Shown: positions 35,682 to 46,134, counted from the first letter of the stretch. The stretch is DNA of 64,000 bases from Bacteroidales bacterium (GCA_019416285.1 DXXM01000010.1:1-64000); one strand, 5' to 3'. Numbers and translations: made by a program. The notes: a model not told the origin generated them from the sequence alone.

Positions 35682-38624
35682 ATGACGCCGTTTCTCCAGC
35701 AGGTAGCAGCCGCATATATCCGAAATGAAATCACGGAGCTTTCGGACTACTGCTTCGTCTTTCCCAACAAGCGAAGCGGAGTGTTTTTCCGCCACTATCT
35801 CTCGCTCGAAGCCGGAGAGCGCACCTTCATCATGCCGGAAATCGGCACCATAGCCGAGGTGACAAGCCGCTTCTCGGCGCTGACGGAGGCTCCGAGACTC
35901 GACCAGCTCTTCATCCTCTACAACGAATACCGCGAGCTGAGCGACGATGTGGTGGACTTCGACCAGTTCATATTCTGGGGCGAGATGCTGCTCGCCGATT
36001 TCAACGACGTAGACCTTTATCTCGTGGATCCGCACCGGCTCTTTGTCAATCTCAAGCGCTTCCGCGAGGTCAGTTCCAACTATCTGACCGAAGAGCAGGT
36101 CGAAATCATCAACCGCTACTGGGGGGAGCGCTTCGTCCACACCAGTCCCGACAATTTCTGGAACCATCTCCACCAGGAGGCCCCTACGGAACTCGAGTCG
36201 AAGTTTCTCAAGCTCTGGGAGGTGCTCGACGAGCTTTTCGGGCGTTTCAGGCGCCGCTTGCTCGACAACGGCATGGCCACGCGCGGCATGTTTGCCCGCA
36301 ACGCCGTCAACTTCCTGAGCCATCCGTCGGACGAACCCCTCCCCTACCGGCGCTATATCTTCGTGGGTTTCAATGTGCTCACCCTGGCCGAAATCAAGAT
36401 TTTCGAGAAGCTGCAGGCCAAGGGGTGTGCCGATTTTTACTGGGACATCGCCTCGCCAACCTTCCGGGCCGAGGGGAACCGCGCGAGCCTCTTCATGTCG
36501 CGCAACGCGGCGTGTTTCCCCTCGCTCTACGACCTCGGAGAGATGTTCGGCGAGCAGCTCACATTTCCAAAGATACATATCACAGGGGTCCCGAGCGCCT
36601 TCGGGCAGACAAAAGCCGCCGGAAAGCAGTTGCAGGAGTGGATTGACGACAAGGAGACGCCATTCAACCCCGCCAATGCCATAGATACCGCCGTGGTGCT
36701 CCCCGACGAGTCGCTTTTCATCCCGATGATTCATGCCGTCCCCGACGAAATCACGGCCCTCAACGTCACGATGGGTTTTCCGCTGAAAAGCACCTCGATT
36801 TCGTCGCTGATGTCGGCCATAGTGAGCCTGCATCTGCGCGCGTCGCGCTCGCGTGACGAGTGGAGCTTCTTCTACGAGGACATACGCACCGTGGTCACCC
36901 ACCCGCTTCTCCAGGCCATAGACCCGCAGGGGTGTAACGACATACTCCGCCTCATGCTCGACAGGAGGCTCTACATGGTTCCGGTGTCGAAAATCGCGGA
37001 GACGGCGCCAGGATTCGGGTTCATATTCACTCCCGTGCGCGACACCAACGGCGTGGGCGAGGTACACGACTATTTCTTCCGGCTCATAACCGGTCTGCGC
37101 GAGCACACCACAGGGCGCGACGACCGCAAAATCGAGAAGTATTATCTCGACACCTATCTCGTGGAGCTCGAGAATCTCCGCGCCGCCTGCGAGCGCTGGA
37201 ACATCACCATGCGCGACCGCACATTCATCGAGCTCCTGCAGCGCACCATCTCGTCGGGAAGCGTGCGCTTCACGGGAGAGCCTCTCGCGGGACTCCAGGT
37301 GATGGGTGTGCTCGAAACCCGAGCGCTCGACTTCGACAAGCTGATAATGCTGTCGATGAATGAACACGTGTTCCCCCACAAGCAATATTCCCGCTCGTTT
37401 ATCCCCGACTCCCTGCGCCGCAGCTACGGCATGGCCACGACCGAACTGCAGGAATCAATCTTCGCCTACGCCTTCTACCGCCTCATATCCCGCGCATCGC
37501 AGGTGCGCCTCTTCTACGACGCACGCACCCTCAGCGGCAAAAACAGCGAAATTTCTCGCTACATAGCCCAGCTGCTCTATCTCTTCCCCGAGTGCGATAT
37601 TGTCCACGACCTCGCCACCATGCCGGGGCGTCCGCAGGAAGAGGAGCCTATAGTCATCGGGAAAACTCCTGAAATCATGGCGAAACTGCGGGAATTTACC
37701 CCGCCAGGACGCCGCACGCTCTCGGCCACGGCCATCAACGACTATATCAACTGCCCTCTGTCGTTCTATCTCAAGCGCATCTGCCGCCTCGACCTCGACG
37801 AAGATGTGATGGACTACATGGACTCGGGAACCTACGGAAGTATTCTCCACGAAGTAGCCGAGAGGCTTTACAAAGACCTCCGCGGCGACCATGACGAGGT
37901 GAAAATCACCCCGGAAATCCTCGACGGCTTCATCAATGACAAGGTGCGCATCGATACCCTCATCACAGAACTCATCAACGAGCGCTACAACCGCTATCCC
38001 GAGGGAGACCGCACGCCGCTCGTGGGCGAGAGCCTTGTGCTCGGGCAGGTGATGAAACACTTCCTACGGCTGATGTTCGCAAAGGAGAAGGAGATAGCGC
38101 CCTTCGACTTCATCGACGGCGAGCATAAGGTCGAGGGCACGATAAAGATTTCCGACTCGCTGACCATCAATATCCTCCAGTATATCGACAGAATAGACCG
38201 TGTGTATCCCGGCGGACGCTACGGCGAGGGACTCGGCCTGCTCCGCATCGTCGACTACAAGACCGGCTCGGACAAGACCGATTTCAAGACCGCCGACGAC
38301 CTCTTCACTCCCGGCCGCGAGCGCCGCAAGGCAATACTCCAGCTGATGTTTTATTGCAACGCCTACGCCGGAAAAATCAGACACTCGGGCCCGATACGGC
38401 CTCAGATATATGCCTTCAAGACGCTCTCGACCTCAGGGCTGAAGCCTCTGCAGTTCAAAGGGGAGGATTTCAACGACTACCGGGAGTTTAACGACGAGTT
38501 TCTTGAACGTTTCCGCACCACGGTGTCGGAGATGTTTGACCCCGAGGTGCCTTTCACCCAGGCCGAGGATGACCACAGCTGCACATTCTGCGGATTCAAA
38601 GCCATCTGCCAACGAAATTTATGA
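35682..38624 (+). CDS. AddB-like PD-(D/E)XK nuclease with iron-sulfur cluster
   Basis: DNA end-processing nuclease of the RecB-nuclease superfamily, partner type to AddA/RexA in recombination repair. The long N-terminal part is helicase-like without a recognisable Walker A. The C-terminal nuclease has VDYKTGS with D858 and K860, and four cysteines (C691, C967, C970 and C976) fit an AddB-type 4Fe-4S staple. It has 980 residues and no signal peptide. It overlaps hemW by 4 bp (ATGA). No addA gene is in the window. Confidence 0.88.
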   Translation: MTPFLQQVAAAYIRNEITELSDYCFVFPNKRSGVFFRHYLSLEAGERTFIMPEIGTIAEVTSRFSALTEAPRLDQLFILYNEYRELSDDVVDFDQFIFWGEMLLADFNDVDLYLVDPHRLFVNLKRFREVSSNYLTEEQVEIINRYWGERFVHTSPDNFWNHLHQEAPTELESKFLKLWEVLDELFGRFRRRLLDNGMATRGMFARNAVNFLSHPSDEPLPYRRYIFVGFNVLTLAEIKIFEKLQAKGCADFYWDIASPTFRAEGNRASLFMSRNAACFPSLYDLGEMFGEQLTFPKIHITGVPSAFGQTKAAGKQLQEWIDDKETPFNPANAIDTAVVLPDESLFIPMIHAVPDEITALNVTMGFPLKSTSISSLMSAIVSLHLRASRSRDEWSFFYEDIRTVVTHPLLQAIDPQGCNDILRLMLDRRLYMVPVSKIAETAPGFGFIFTPVRDTNGVGEVHDYFFRLITGLREHTTGRDDRKIEKYYLDTYLVELENLRAACERWNITMRDRTFIELLQRTISSGSVRFTGEPLAGLQVMGVLETRALDFDKLIMLSMNEHVFPHKQYSRSFIPDSLRRSYGMATTELQESIFAYAFYRLISRASQVRLFYDARTLSGKNSEISRYIAQLLYLFPECDIVHDLATMPGRPQEEEPIVIGKTPEIMAKLREFTPPGRRTLSATAINDYINCPLSFYLKRICRLDLDEDVMDYMDSGTYGSILHEVAERLYKDLRGDHDEVKITPEILDGFINDKVRIDTLITELINERYNRYPEGDRTPLVGESLVLGQVMKHFLRLMFAKEKEIAPFDFIDGEHKVEGTIKISDSLTINILQYIDRIDRVYPGGRYGEGLGLLRIVDYKTGSDKTDFKTADDLFTPGRERRKAILQLMFYCNAYAGKIRHSGPIRPQIYAFKTLSTSGLKPLQFKGEDFNDYREFNDEFLERFRTTVSEMFDPEVPFTQAEDDHSCTFCGFKAICQRNL

Positions 38625-39733
38625 AACTCTACGTCCACATACCGTTTTGCGGAAGCAAGTGTGCCTACTGCGACTTCTATTCCACCCCGCGGCGCGAATG
38701 GATGGAGGCATTTGTGGACTCCGCTGTCAGTGAATGGCGCCTACGCTCCGAAAATATCACGGAGGGGGTGGACACACTGTATTTCGGCGGGGGGACGCCC
38801 TCGTCGCTCCCTGTGCCGCTGCTGAAAAGGCTGATTGACGGTCTCGGGCTTGACGCTCCGCTGCGCGAGGCTACCATCGAGGCCAATCCGGAGGACGTGA
38901 CGCCCGAGTGGGTAGCTTTCATAGCCGGTGAAACGCCATTCCGACGGGTGAGCATGGGCATACAGTCGTTTGCCGACGCTGAACTTTCGGCTATCGGACG
39001 CCGCCACGATGCGGAGCGCGCCGTCAGAGCCTACCGGACGCTGCGCGAGGGGGGCATCGGCAACATCAGCTGCGACCTCATCTACGGTCTCCCGGGTCAG
39101 GATATGAAATCATGGGAAAAATCACTCTCCACCCTCATCGCTCTCCGTCCGGAGCACATATCGGCCTATCTCCTCTCCTACGAACCCGGCACCCGGCTGT
39201 TCGTGCAGCTTGAAAAGGGAAAAATCGCCGAGGCCGACGACCAGCTCGTCACCGACATGTATACCTGCCTCTGCGAATCGACCCGCGCCGCAGGCTACCG
39301 CCACTATGAAATCTCAAACTTCGCCCTGCCCGGCCGCGAAGCCATCCACAACTCCTCATACTGGGACGGCTCGCCCTACATCGGCATTGGCCCCGGCGCA
39401 CATTCCTGGAACGGGACAAACCGCGCGTTCAATCCCTCCAGTCTGAAAGCGTATATCGACCGAAAGGGGACCGGTTTTCTTGAAACCGAGGAGGAGACGA
39501 CCGACAACCGTTTTAATGACATGCTCATCACCCGTCTGCGCACAGCCCGGGGCATCAGCCTCGCGGAAATTTCCACGGCCTTCGGCGAGCGCATGGCTGC
39601 AGAGTTTGCCGCGCAGTGTCAGCCATTGGTTGCCGACGGCCTGATGACTCTTTCGGTCGACAGACAATACAATATTCCGGAAAGCCACTGGCTGACATCC
39701 AACTCCATTCTGCTTAAACTGATTCGGGTATGA
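38621..39733 (+). CDS. hemW: HemW-like radical SAM protein
   Basis: Related to coproporphyrinogen III dehydrogenase HemN; HemW proteins bind heme and act as heme chaperones rather than oxidases. The radical SAM motif is C10-GSK-C14-AY-C17, followed by GGGTPS and the TIEANPEDVT segment. A HemN C-terminal domain is present. The 370-residue length matches HemW rather than the longer HemN. Its start overlaps the stop of the AddB-like gene (ATGA), so translation is coupled. Confidence 0.93.
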   Translation: MKLYVHIPFCGSKCAYCDFYSTPRREWMEAFVDSAVSEWRLRSENITEGVDTLYFGGGTPSSLPVPLLKRLIDGLGLDAPLREATIEANPEDVTPEWVAFIAGETPFRRVSMGIQSFADAELSAIGRRHDAERAVRAYRTLREGGIGNISCDLIYGLPGQDMKSWEKSLSTLIALRPEHISAYLLSYEPGTRLFVQLEKGKIAEADDQLVTDMYTCLCESTRAAGYRHYEISNFALPGREAIHNSSYWDGSPYIGIGPGAHSWNGTNRAFNPSSLKAYIDRKGTGFLETEEETTDNRFNDMLITRLRTARGISLAEISTAFGERMAAEFAAQCQPLVADGLMTLSVDRQYNIPESHWLTSNSILLKLIRV

Positions 39734-39773
39734 CCCGTCAAAAAAACAATAAAGCCAACAACTCAGGTATATC

Positions 39774-40538
39774 ATGAAAAGAACCGCCACATCCGCACTC
39801 TTTCTGCTCTCCCTCATCACAACAATTCTTGCAGCCAATCCGGTGCTCATCGGTCGCCGCGGCTGCGGCTATGCCATAGAAAACACCGCCGAAGCCTACC
39901 GCGAGGGCGCGCGACGCGGCTATCCGATAATGGAAGCCCATGTGCGTCTGACAGCCGATTCCATATTCGTCACCTCCCACGACGGCAAGACCGACCGCCT
40001 CGGCGGACGCATGAAGGTGGCCAACTCTCCCCTCGACTCCCTCCGCACAGAACGCTATACCCAGACACGCGACAGCGCCAGCTATTCTGGCTCGACAATC
40101 TGCACAGTAGAGGAATTTCTCGACATCTGCGCGGCCAACCGCGTGCGGCCGCTTCTGCACCTCAAGACTCTTTCGAAAAACACCAGGGAGTGCGGCTTCC
40201 TCACCGCGCTTGTCAATCTCATAGACCGTAAAGGGCTATCCGACAGTTGCGTCATACTCACTTCCGAGCCTGACTATATCGACTATCTCATAGCCAGACA
40301 TCCGAAAATAAAGCTGCAATATCAGGCAGACGCAAAATGGCAGGAGATGTTTGACTGGTCCTCGGCCCGCAATCTCGACGTCCAGATACGTGCCGATCTC
40401 GTTGACGCGGATTGCATACGCCGCTACCATGACAAAGGCCTCAGAGTCAACGTGTGGACCGTCAACTCCAAGGCCGATTATGACCGCCTCCGCGACATGG
40501 GCGTGGACTACATGGTCACCGACTACCTCATGCCATAG
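39774..40538 (+). CDS. Degenerate glycerophosphodiester phosphodiesterase-fold protein
   Basis: A 254-residue exported protein (signal peptide about 1-21) with a clear GDPD TIM-barrel frame: IENT (35-38), HD (69-70), LLHLK (127-131) and the terminal VDYMVTDYLM. The canonical first motif HRG is RRG (catalytic His replaced by R28). The E-x-D metal motif is E54-A-H56, and the E of the E-x-K strand is H129. Three active-site positions are thus changed, so normal phosphodiesterase activity is doubtful. It may be a binding protein, or may use a different metal site. It follows hemW by 40 bp. Confidence 0.85.
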   Translation: MKRTATSALFLLSLITTILAANPVLIGRRGCGYAIENTAEAYREGARRGYPIMEAHVRLTADSIFVTSHDGKTDRLGGRMKVANSPLDSLRTERYTQTRDSASYSGSTICTVEEFLDICAANRVRPLLHLKTLSKNTRECGFLTALVNLIDRKGLSDSCVILTSEPDYIDYLIARHPKIKLQYQADAKWQEMFDWSSARNLDVQIRADLVDADCIRRYHDKGLRVNVWTVNSKADYDRLRDMGVDYMVTDYLMP

Positions 40539-40586
40539 GATTATAAGTAACCGTTGGTTAAACCATCTGTAATCAGTTTCGGGTCG

Positions 40587-40600
40587 TAACCCCGGGGTTA
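40587..40600. repeat. Perfect 14-bp palindrome at the end of the GH127 gene
   Basis: TAACCCCGGGGTTA overlaps the GH127 stop codon on the minus strand and lies between convergent genes. It has no loop, so an operator-like site or a weak terminator are both possible. Confidence 0.4.
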
Positions 40601-42964
40601 TTTCGAGGGATGCAGGAGCCTTACGTGGTAGATGCCTCCTGCCGTCTGTCCCTGCTTTCCGGCGAATTTGACGGTGATTGTCTGCTTGCCGTCAAGGAGC
40701 GAGGCGGGGATAGCGTATTCCTCCTCTATGAATTCATCGCGTTTCCATTTGCCGGAAGTGTTTTCGGAGGCAATGACTGTATCGTCAACAAGAATGTCAA
40801 AGCGTCGGTTGCCACTCTCGTTGCCCCAGTAACGGAGGCGCAGGCTCAGGTCGGAGCGCCCGTCGGTTTTCATCTTATACGAGAAGAATCCCCCGTTTGA
40901 GGCATCGCGCCAGGGCTCGCCGTTGAAATTTCCGGCACCCGACGATTGCGACTCCATGAAGTGGTCGGCTTCGGGCTGCTGCTCTCCGGTGTTGACGGCA
41001 TCGACCGTGCGGCTGTCAAGTGCCAGCCTCTGCTCCTCGTCGCGGCGTGCGTTTACGATGTATCGGTCATATTCTTTCGGAGTCATGGAAAGCCAATACA
41101 TCATATAGCGCGAGTCATGTATTCTGAAGAACGGTTCAAGTTCCACATCGCCGAATTTACTGTCAAAGATACCGGCGGCGCTATATGTCATCTTCTTCCC
41201 ATCGACAGGCTTCATTCCGTTCAGCTTCTTAAGCAGGGTCTTGCGGTTGCCGATAAGAAGCGGAGTATCGAACACCGACACCAGCGGGCCGTGGGCTATG
41301 TGTGCCCAGCGGTGATCGTCGGCTTTCAGCCCCGGAAGCGGAGCGCCGTTGTCGAAGCGTGCGGCCATTACAATCGGCCCGCGGAGTATGCTCACGTAGC
41401 TCGGCAGATAGTTCAGCTCCTCGATTGTGACTTTCATGGGCATTTCAAGCTCCACCACATCGCCGTCGCGCCACTCGCGGTCAAGTGTTATGTATGACGA
41501 TGGAGCCGAAGCGGTTTTCACCTTTTCACCGTTGACCTTCACAGTCATGCCGTCGCACCAGCCCGGATGACGGAGCATGAGGCTGAACCGTGACGGCTCG
41601 GCGACACTTACCGTCAGACGGCTTGATCCCTCAGCCGGAAATGAAGTCTGCTGTGTGAGCTTCACACCCTTCTCCTTCCAGTCGAGTTCCGAGGCAATAA
41701 AGAGGTTGACGCGGAGTGAATCGCCGGAACGGGTATAGATGAACTGGCCATACTTGCCGTGGTTCTCCATGCCGGTGCCCACGCAACACCACATCGCACT
41801 GTTGGGCGTGGAATAGACGCGATAATGTCCGGGGCGCGCCGAAGTGAAGTACACATAGCCGCCATGTTCGGGATGCTGCGTGGAGAGGATATGATTGAAG
41901 AGAGCGCGCTCGTAGAAATCGGCGTAGCGAGCCTCGGGCGACATACGGAACAGACCTTCGGTCAGCTTGAGCATATTGTTGGTGTTGCACGACTCGGGGC
42001 CCTCGCGCTCGTCGACATAGCTCTTGGCGTCGGCGGCAGAGGCGAAATGCTCGCGGCGGCTGTTACCGCCGATAGAGAGCGAGCGGTTGTTGACCACCGT
42101 TTCCCAGAAGAAACATGCCGCCTTGGTATAGTCAGTATCATGACTGAGCTCGGCTATGCGCTGATAGCCTACCACCTTAGGTACCTGAGTGTTAGCGTGG
42201 CGATTGTCGAGATTGTCAATGCCGTCGCGCATCGAGTCGAAAAGCTGATGATGGGAAAAGCGTCGCGCCGCGTCAAGATACTTGCTGTCGCCGGTCATCG
42301 CATAGGCGTCGGCATAGACCTCATCCATGCCACCGAACTCATTGTCAAGCATTGACTCCATCTGCTGGTCCGAAAGAGCTCCGATTACGCCGAGACCCCA
42401 GTCACACATCCCGAGGAAAAGATTGCGTCCCACCTGCGAGCCTGCATAGACCCAGCTGTCGCGCAAACCTGCATAGATTTTATGGACATTATACCATGGA
42501 ACCCAGTATTCCCATATCTTGCCTACGTTTCCCTTGCGGATTTCCGCCCACAGAGCATCGCCGCCGGGGACACCGCCCACATAGCCGTCGCCTCGTGCCA
42601 CGGCACACATAGCCAGCTGTCCGAGCATATAGTCCATCCTCTCCCGGAGAGCGGGATTGCCGGTAGCTGCATAGTGGATTGCAAGGGCCGAGAGATAGTG
42701 GCCGCCCACATGTCCGTCAAGGCCGTCCCAGTTGCTGAAACTCTCCCCTTTCGGTTCGAGCCCCGCAGCCTTCAGATAGGGTGCGAGCAGACGGTCGACA
42801 TCGTAGCTGAGAAGCACATCGACGTTCAGATCCATCGCCTTGCGGAACGGACCGTCGAGAAGTTTCACGTCGGACAGCGGAAATTCATTGGCATAGAGCC
42901 GCGACTGCGATTTTGCGAAAGGAACACAAAGCAGGAGCAGGATTGTGACCCACAGAGATTTCAT
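40598..42964 (-). CDS. GH127 beta-L-arabinofuranosidase-family glycosidase
   Basis: Exported glycosidase (signal peptide about 1-19), 788 residues. The GH127 zinc-thiolate site is visible: E324-S-C326 and the C393-C394 pair in MWCCVGTGMENHG, matching E338/C340/C417/C418 of HypBA1, where the first Cys of the pair is the nucleophile. E305 is a candidate acid/base. C-terminal beta domains (about 520-788) include a galactose-binding-like fold (RLRYWGNES). It acts on beta-linked arabinofuranose or related sugars of pectin and extensin. A -7 box lies 44 nt upstream at 43009-43016. Confidence 0.92.
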   Translation of the reverse strand: MKSLWVTILLLLCVPFAKSQSRLYANEFPLSDVKLLDGPFRKAMDLNVDVLLSYDVDRLLAPYLKAAGLEPKGESFSNWDGLDGHVGGHYLSALAIHYAATGNPALRERMDYMLGQLAMCAVARGDGYVGGVPGGDALWAEIRKGNVGKIWEYWVPWYNVHKIYAGLRDSWVYAGSQVGRNLFLGMCDWGLGVIGALSDQQMESMLDNEFGGMDEVYADAYAMTGDSKYLDAARRFSHHQLFDSMRDGIDNLDNRHANTQVPKVVGYQRIAELSHDTDYTKAACFFWETVVNNRSLSIGGNSRREHFASAADAKSYVDEREGPESCNTNNMLKLTEGLFRMSPEARYADFYERALFNHILSTQHPEHGGYVYFTSARPGHYRVYSTPNSAMWCCVGTGMENHGKYGQFIYTRSGDSLRVNLFIASELDWKEKGVKLTQQTSFPAEGSSRLTVSVAEPSRFSLMLRHPGWCDGMTVKVNGEKVKTASAPSSYITLDREWRDGDVVELEMPMKVTIEELNYLPSYVSILRGPIVMAARFDNGAPLPGLKADDHRWAHIAHGPLVSVFDTPLLIGNRKTLLKKLNGMKPVDGKKMTYSAAGIFDSKFGDVELEPFFRIHDSRYMMYWLSMTPKEYDRYIVNARRDEEQRLALDSRTVDAVNTGEQQPEADHFMESQSSGAGNFNGEPWRDASNGGFFSYKMKTDGRSDLSLRLRYWGNESGNRRFDILVDDTVIASENTSGKWKRDEFIEEEYAIPASLLDGKQTITVKFAGKQGQTAGGIYHVRLLHPSK

Positions 42965-43008
42965 AGATGATGAGTTTTTACTGGTTTTCAGATATTCTGT
43001 TACTGCTG

Positions 43009-43016
43009 CAAATTTA
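43009..43016 (-). promoter_or_regulatory. -7 box upstream of the GH127 gene
   Basis: On the minus strand TAAATTTG matches TAnnTTTG, 44 nt before the ATG. No -33 TTTG is found at proper spacing. Confidence 0.4.
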
Positions 43017-43125
43017 CAGAATTTTCCAAAAGCCGCTCATCTCCTGATCAGTCAATATATCCATGATGTAACAATCAGATATCGAATTGAGCTAAAAACA
43101 GACGCGTTTCAGCTTCGCTGCCCGG

Positions 43126-44409
43126 CTATTCGCCTTCCGGCTCGATTATGCTTACCGCAATTTTGTCGATTCTGGCACGGTCCATATCCACCACTTCAAG
43201 GCGGAAACAGTTCCAGACCACGCTGTCACCCTCCACGGGCACCCTCTTCAGCTCCTCTATAATCAGACCGCCGAGAGTGGTGTAGGACGACGGATGATAG
43301 AGGTCCTCGCGGTCAAAGAAGGAGAGGAAATCATAGACGGGACACTGGCCGTCGACCAGCCATTCGTCGGAATCGGGACGCTTGACAATCATCGGTTCCT
43401 CCGCCTTGTCGGGCATGGAGCCTATGAGTCCGTCAAGAATATCGCCTACGGTGAGTATGCCCTGGAAGCAGCCGTATTCATCATAGACCACGGCGGTATG
43501 CTCCCGCGTGCGCTTAAAGGTGTCGAGCGCGTCGTAGACGGTCATGGTCTCGGGAAGCGAGAGGGGCGCCGAAAGCTCGTTTTCAATCCTGAAATCGGGT
43601 CGGCCGAGGGTAAGAATGAGTTTTTTGAGAGTAATCACACCGCATATCTCCTCCTTGTCGCTGTCAAACACCGGATAGGTCGAGTGAAGGTCCTCGGCAA
43701 GCACCTTGCGGATGCTCTCCTCGTCCATCGACACCGTGAGACAGGCCACATCCTTGCGGCTCGTCATGATGGCGCCTATGCGGTAGTCGCCGAGCACGAG
43801 CACACGCTCCATGATGTCCTGCTCCACCTCCTTGACTTCACCTGACTCGGTGCCCTCCTGAATGAGAGAGCGGATTTCATCCTCCGTGACCTTGGATACA
43901 TTCTGTCCGAGGCGCAGGAGTTTCACGAGTCCGGAGGTTGACACGGAAAGAAGCCACACTATAGGGAAGGTGATTATAGAGAGCAGTTTCATCGGCCCGG
44001 CGACAAGACGGGCTATGGTGTCGGCCTGCGCGAGAGCGATGCGTTTCGGCACAAGCTCGCCCACCACAATCGAAAGATAGGTCACAACGGACACAATCAC
44101 TACTTTCGATAGTGTGAGGGCAGCTTTCGGGGCCATGCCGAGCCCGGCAAGCCAGTTGCCGAGCTCGGTGGCTATTGTGGCACCGGAGAAAAGACCGGTC
44201 AGAATACCGATGAGTGTTATGCCAATCTGTACGGTCGACAGAAAGCGGTCAGGCTCATTTGCGAGTTCGAGAGCCGTGGCCGCACTGCGGTTACCGGACT
44301 TGGCATCTGAATTGAGTTTTGATTTACGGGCTGAAATGAGTGCAACCTCCGACATGGAGAATACACCGTTCAGAATAATAAGCGCAATGATGATTATAAG
44401 ATCGTCCAT
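43126..44409 (-). CDS. CNNM/CorC-type membrane protein with CBS domains
   Basis: Putative magnesium/cobalt transporter or regulator, often annotated as hemolysin-like. The N-terminal DUF21/CNNM domain (about 1-190) has several membrane segments. A CBS pair (about 205-335, e.g. TSRKDVACLTVSM and PETMTVYDALDTF) follows, and then a CorC_HlyC domain (about 345-427). The 427-residue length is typical. It stands alone between GH127 and the symporter gene. Ion specificity is not visible. Confidence 0.9.
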   Translation of the reverse strand: MDDLIIIIALIILNGVFSMSEVALISARKSKLNSDAKSGNRSAATALELANEPDRFLSTVQIGITLIGILTGLFSGATIATELGNWLAGLGMAPKAALTLSKVVIVSVVTYLSIVVGELVPKRIALAQADTIARLVAGPMKLLSIITFPIVWLLSVSTSGLVKLLRLGQNVSKVTEDEIRSLIQEGTESGEVKEVEQDIMERVLVLGDYRIGAIMTSRKDVACLTVSMDEESIRKVLAEDLHSTYPVFDSDKEEICGVITLKKLILTLGRPDFRIENELSAPLSLPETMTVYDALDTFKRTREHTAVVYDEYGCFQGILTVGDILDGLIGSMPDKAEEPMIVKRPDSDEWLVDGQCPVYDFLSFFDREDLYHPSSYTTLGGLIIEELKRVPVEGDSVVWNCFRLEVVDMDRARIDKIAVSIIEPEGE

Positions 44410-44525
44410 TTGGGTGTCAGGGCATCAATAATATACCATTATAACAAATTTTCATTTTGTTGGTTTTATCATGTTTCCGGCATCCATCTAAAACTGGCCG
44501 AAAGAACTTCGTTACCGGCTGACGG

Positions 44526-46013
44526 TCAGGCCTGCGCCGAGACTTCGGCCGCCTTATCTTTTCCCTTCCCGAAAAACTGCACCAGGAGGAATCCGATGAA
44601 GAATATAAGCAGAGTGCTTATCACTATGCTGAGATTGATATGCACGAACTGCGAAAGGCCGAACCAGTCAGAGAGCTTGGTCTGGAGGGCGATGAGGATA
44701 AGCGCAGCCACACCGACGATTACACCGGGAACCACATGCTGCTTGCCAGCCTTCGGACAGAGATAGGCAAGCAGGAACATGCCGAGCACACCGCCGGAAC
44801 ATACGCTGCTCAGAGCCCACCAAGCGTCAAGTGCATTGTCGACAAGAAGGAAACAGAGAGCCACGCCTATGCCGAGGATACCGATGGCCACACTTGCCAG
44901 GCGGAGCACAATCACTTTGCGCTCGTCGCTCGCATCGGGGCAGAAATGGGAGTAGAAGTCGGTGAGTATGATGGTGCCCGACGAGGTGACGCTGGTTGCC
45001 ACCGTGCTCATGCCGGCGCAGAAGATGGAGGCAATGAGAAGTCCGATAAGACCTATGGGGAGCTCATGGATTATGAAGTAGGGAAACACATAATCGCTCT
45101 TTATCCCCTCGGGAAGCGAATCGGGGTGGACATAGTAGAACGCGAAGAGACATGAACCGATAAGGAAGAGTATGAGGTTGACGGGCAAGGTCAGAAGCGA
45201 GCCCCAGAATGCGCTCTTGCGGGCCTCGCTCAGCGAAGGTGCGGCGCAGTAGCGCTGCGTATAGCTCTGGTCGATGGCGAAGTTGTTGAGGTTGGTGAAC
45301 ATACCGTAGATGAGGCAGACCCAGAAGGTGCTCTCCACGAGTGAATCGCCGAAACTGCCGAGGGAGAACTTGTTGTTTTCCATACATATTTTCAGCGCCT
45401 GACCGGGGCCCTCGGGCATGCCTCGGAGAAGCATGATAAGACAGATTATGGCGCCGATGATAAGGATGGCTCCCTGAAGGGCCTCGGTCCATATCACCGA
45501 CTTGAGGCCCCCTTTCTGACTATAGAGTATGATGCCGAGTCCAGTAACCGTCACGACAAGCGGTATGCTCCAGCCCATCAGCACGTTCATCGGGACAGCC
45601 AGGAGAAAAAGGATTGCTCCCGAGCGGCATATCTGTGTGAAAAGATAGAATACCGACGCATAAAGACGTGCCCACCGGCCGAAGCGCTTTTCGAAATAGC
45701 TGTAGGCGCTGATGCTGCCCAAGGAACGATAGAAGGGCACGAAATAATACATGGCCAGAAGTCCGGCGGGAAGAATGGAGATTGTGAACACAAAAGCGTT
45801 CCAGTTGCCGGTAAACGCCGACGAGCAATAGCCTAAAAATGAAATCGAGCTACAGAAGGAGGCAAAAATAGAAAGGCCGACAACCCAGCCGGGCACCTTG
45901 CCGCCGCCTCGGGTGAACTCTTCGCTGCTCTGTTTTTTACGGCCGAACATATAGCCGAACACAATCGTGCCCACAGTGAAGAGCAGGAACACGACAAGGT
46001 CAATTATATTCAT
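44526..46013 (-). CDS. Sodium:solute symporter (SSS family) 1
   Basis: Inner-membrane Na+-coupled transporter of 495 residues, with about 13 hydrophobic segments of the SSS (SLC5-like) fold. Family segments include GGGKVPGWVVGLSIFASF near the start and AGMSTVATSVTSSGT in the sodium-site region. It lies 122 bp downstream of the DapA/NanA-family gene. In other bacteria such a pair can handle sialic acid, but the methyltransferase and fucose context here allows other sugars or sugar acids. Substrate unknown. Confidence 0.88.
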   Translation of the reverse strand: MNIIDLVVFLLFTVGTIVFGYMFGRKKQSSEEFTRGGGKVPGWVVGLSIFASFCSSISFLGYCSSAFTGNWNAFVFTISILPAGLLAMYYFVPFYRSLGSISAYSYFEKRFGRWARLYASVFYLFTQICRSGAILFLLAVPMNVLMGWSIPLVVTVTGLGIILYSQKGGLKSVIWTEALQGAILIIGAIICLIMLLRGMPEGPGQALKICMENNKFSLGSFGDSLVESTFWVCLIYGMFTNLNNFAIDQSYTQRYCAAPSLSEARKSAFWGSLLTLPVNLILFLIGSCLFAFYYVHPDSLPEGIKSDYVFPYFIIHELPIGLIGLLIASIFCAGMSTVATSVTSSGTIILTDFYSHFCPDASDERKVIVLRLASVAIGILGIGVALCFLLVDNALDAWWALSSVCSGGVLGMFLLAYLCPKAGKQHVVPGVIVGVAALILIALQTKLSDWFGLSQFVHINLSIVISTLLIFFIGFLLVQFFGKGKDKAAEVSAQA

Positions 46014-46134
46014 GGTCAGGAATCAGGTAAGTCAGGATTGTTACAGTTGGTTATTCGCGTGAAAATTCGTTAGAGAGGTTATGAGAAAAAGAAGAGGAAA
46101 GAAGAAAGAGAAAAGTTGAGGAGAGAGGAGTGAA

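Noticed and set aside
34515..37385. 956-codon antisense open frame over the clamp-loader and AddB-like genes
   Set aside because: It is a mirror of GC-rich codon third positions in the real plus-strand genes, has no domain motifs and is rich in His, Val and Arg runs. The plus-strand genes show clear family motifs.
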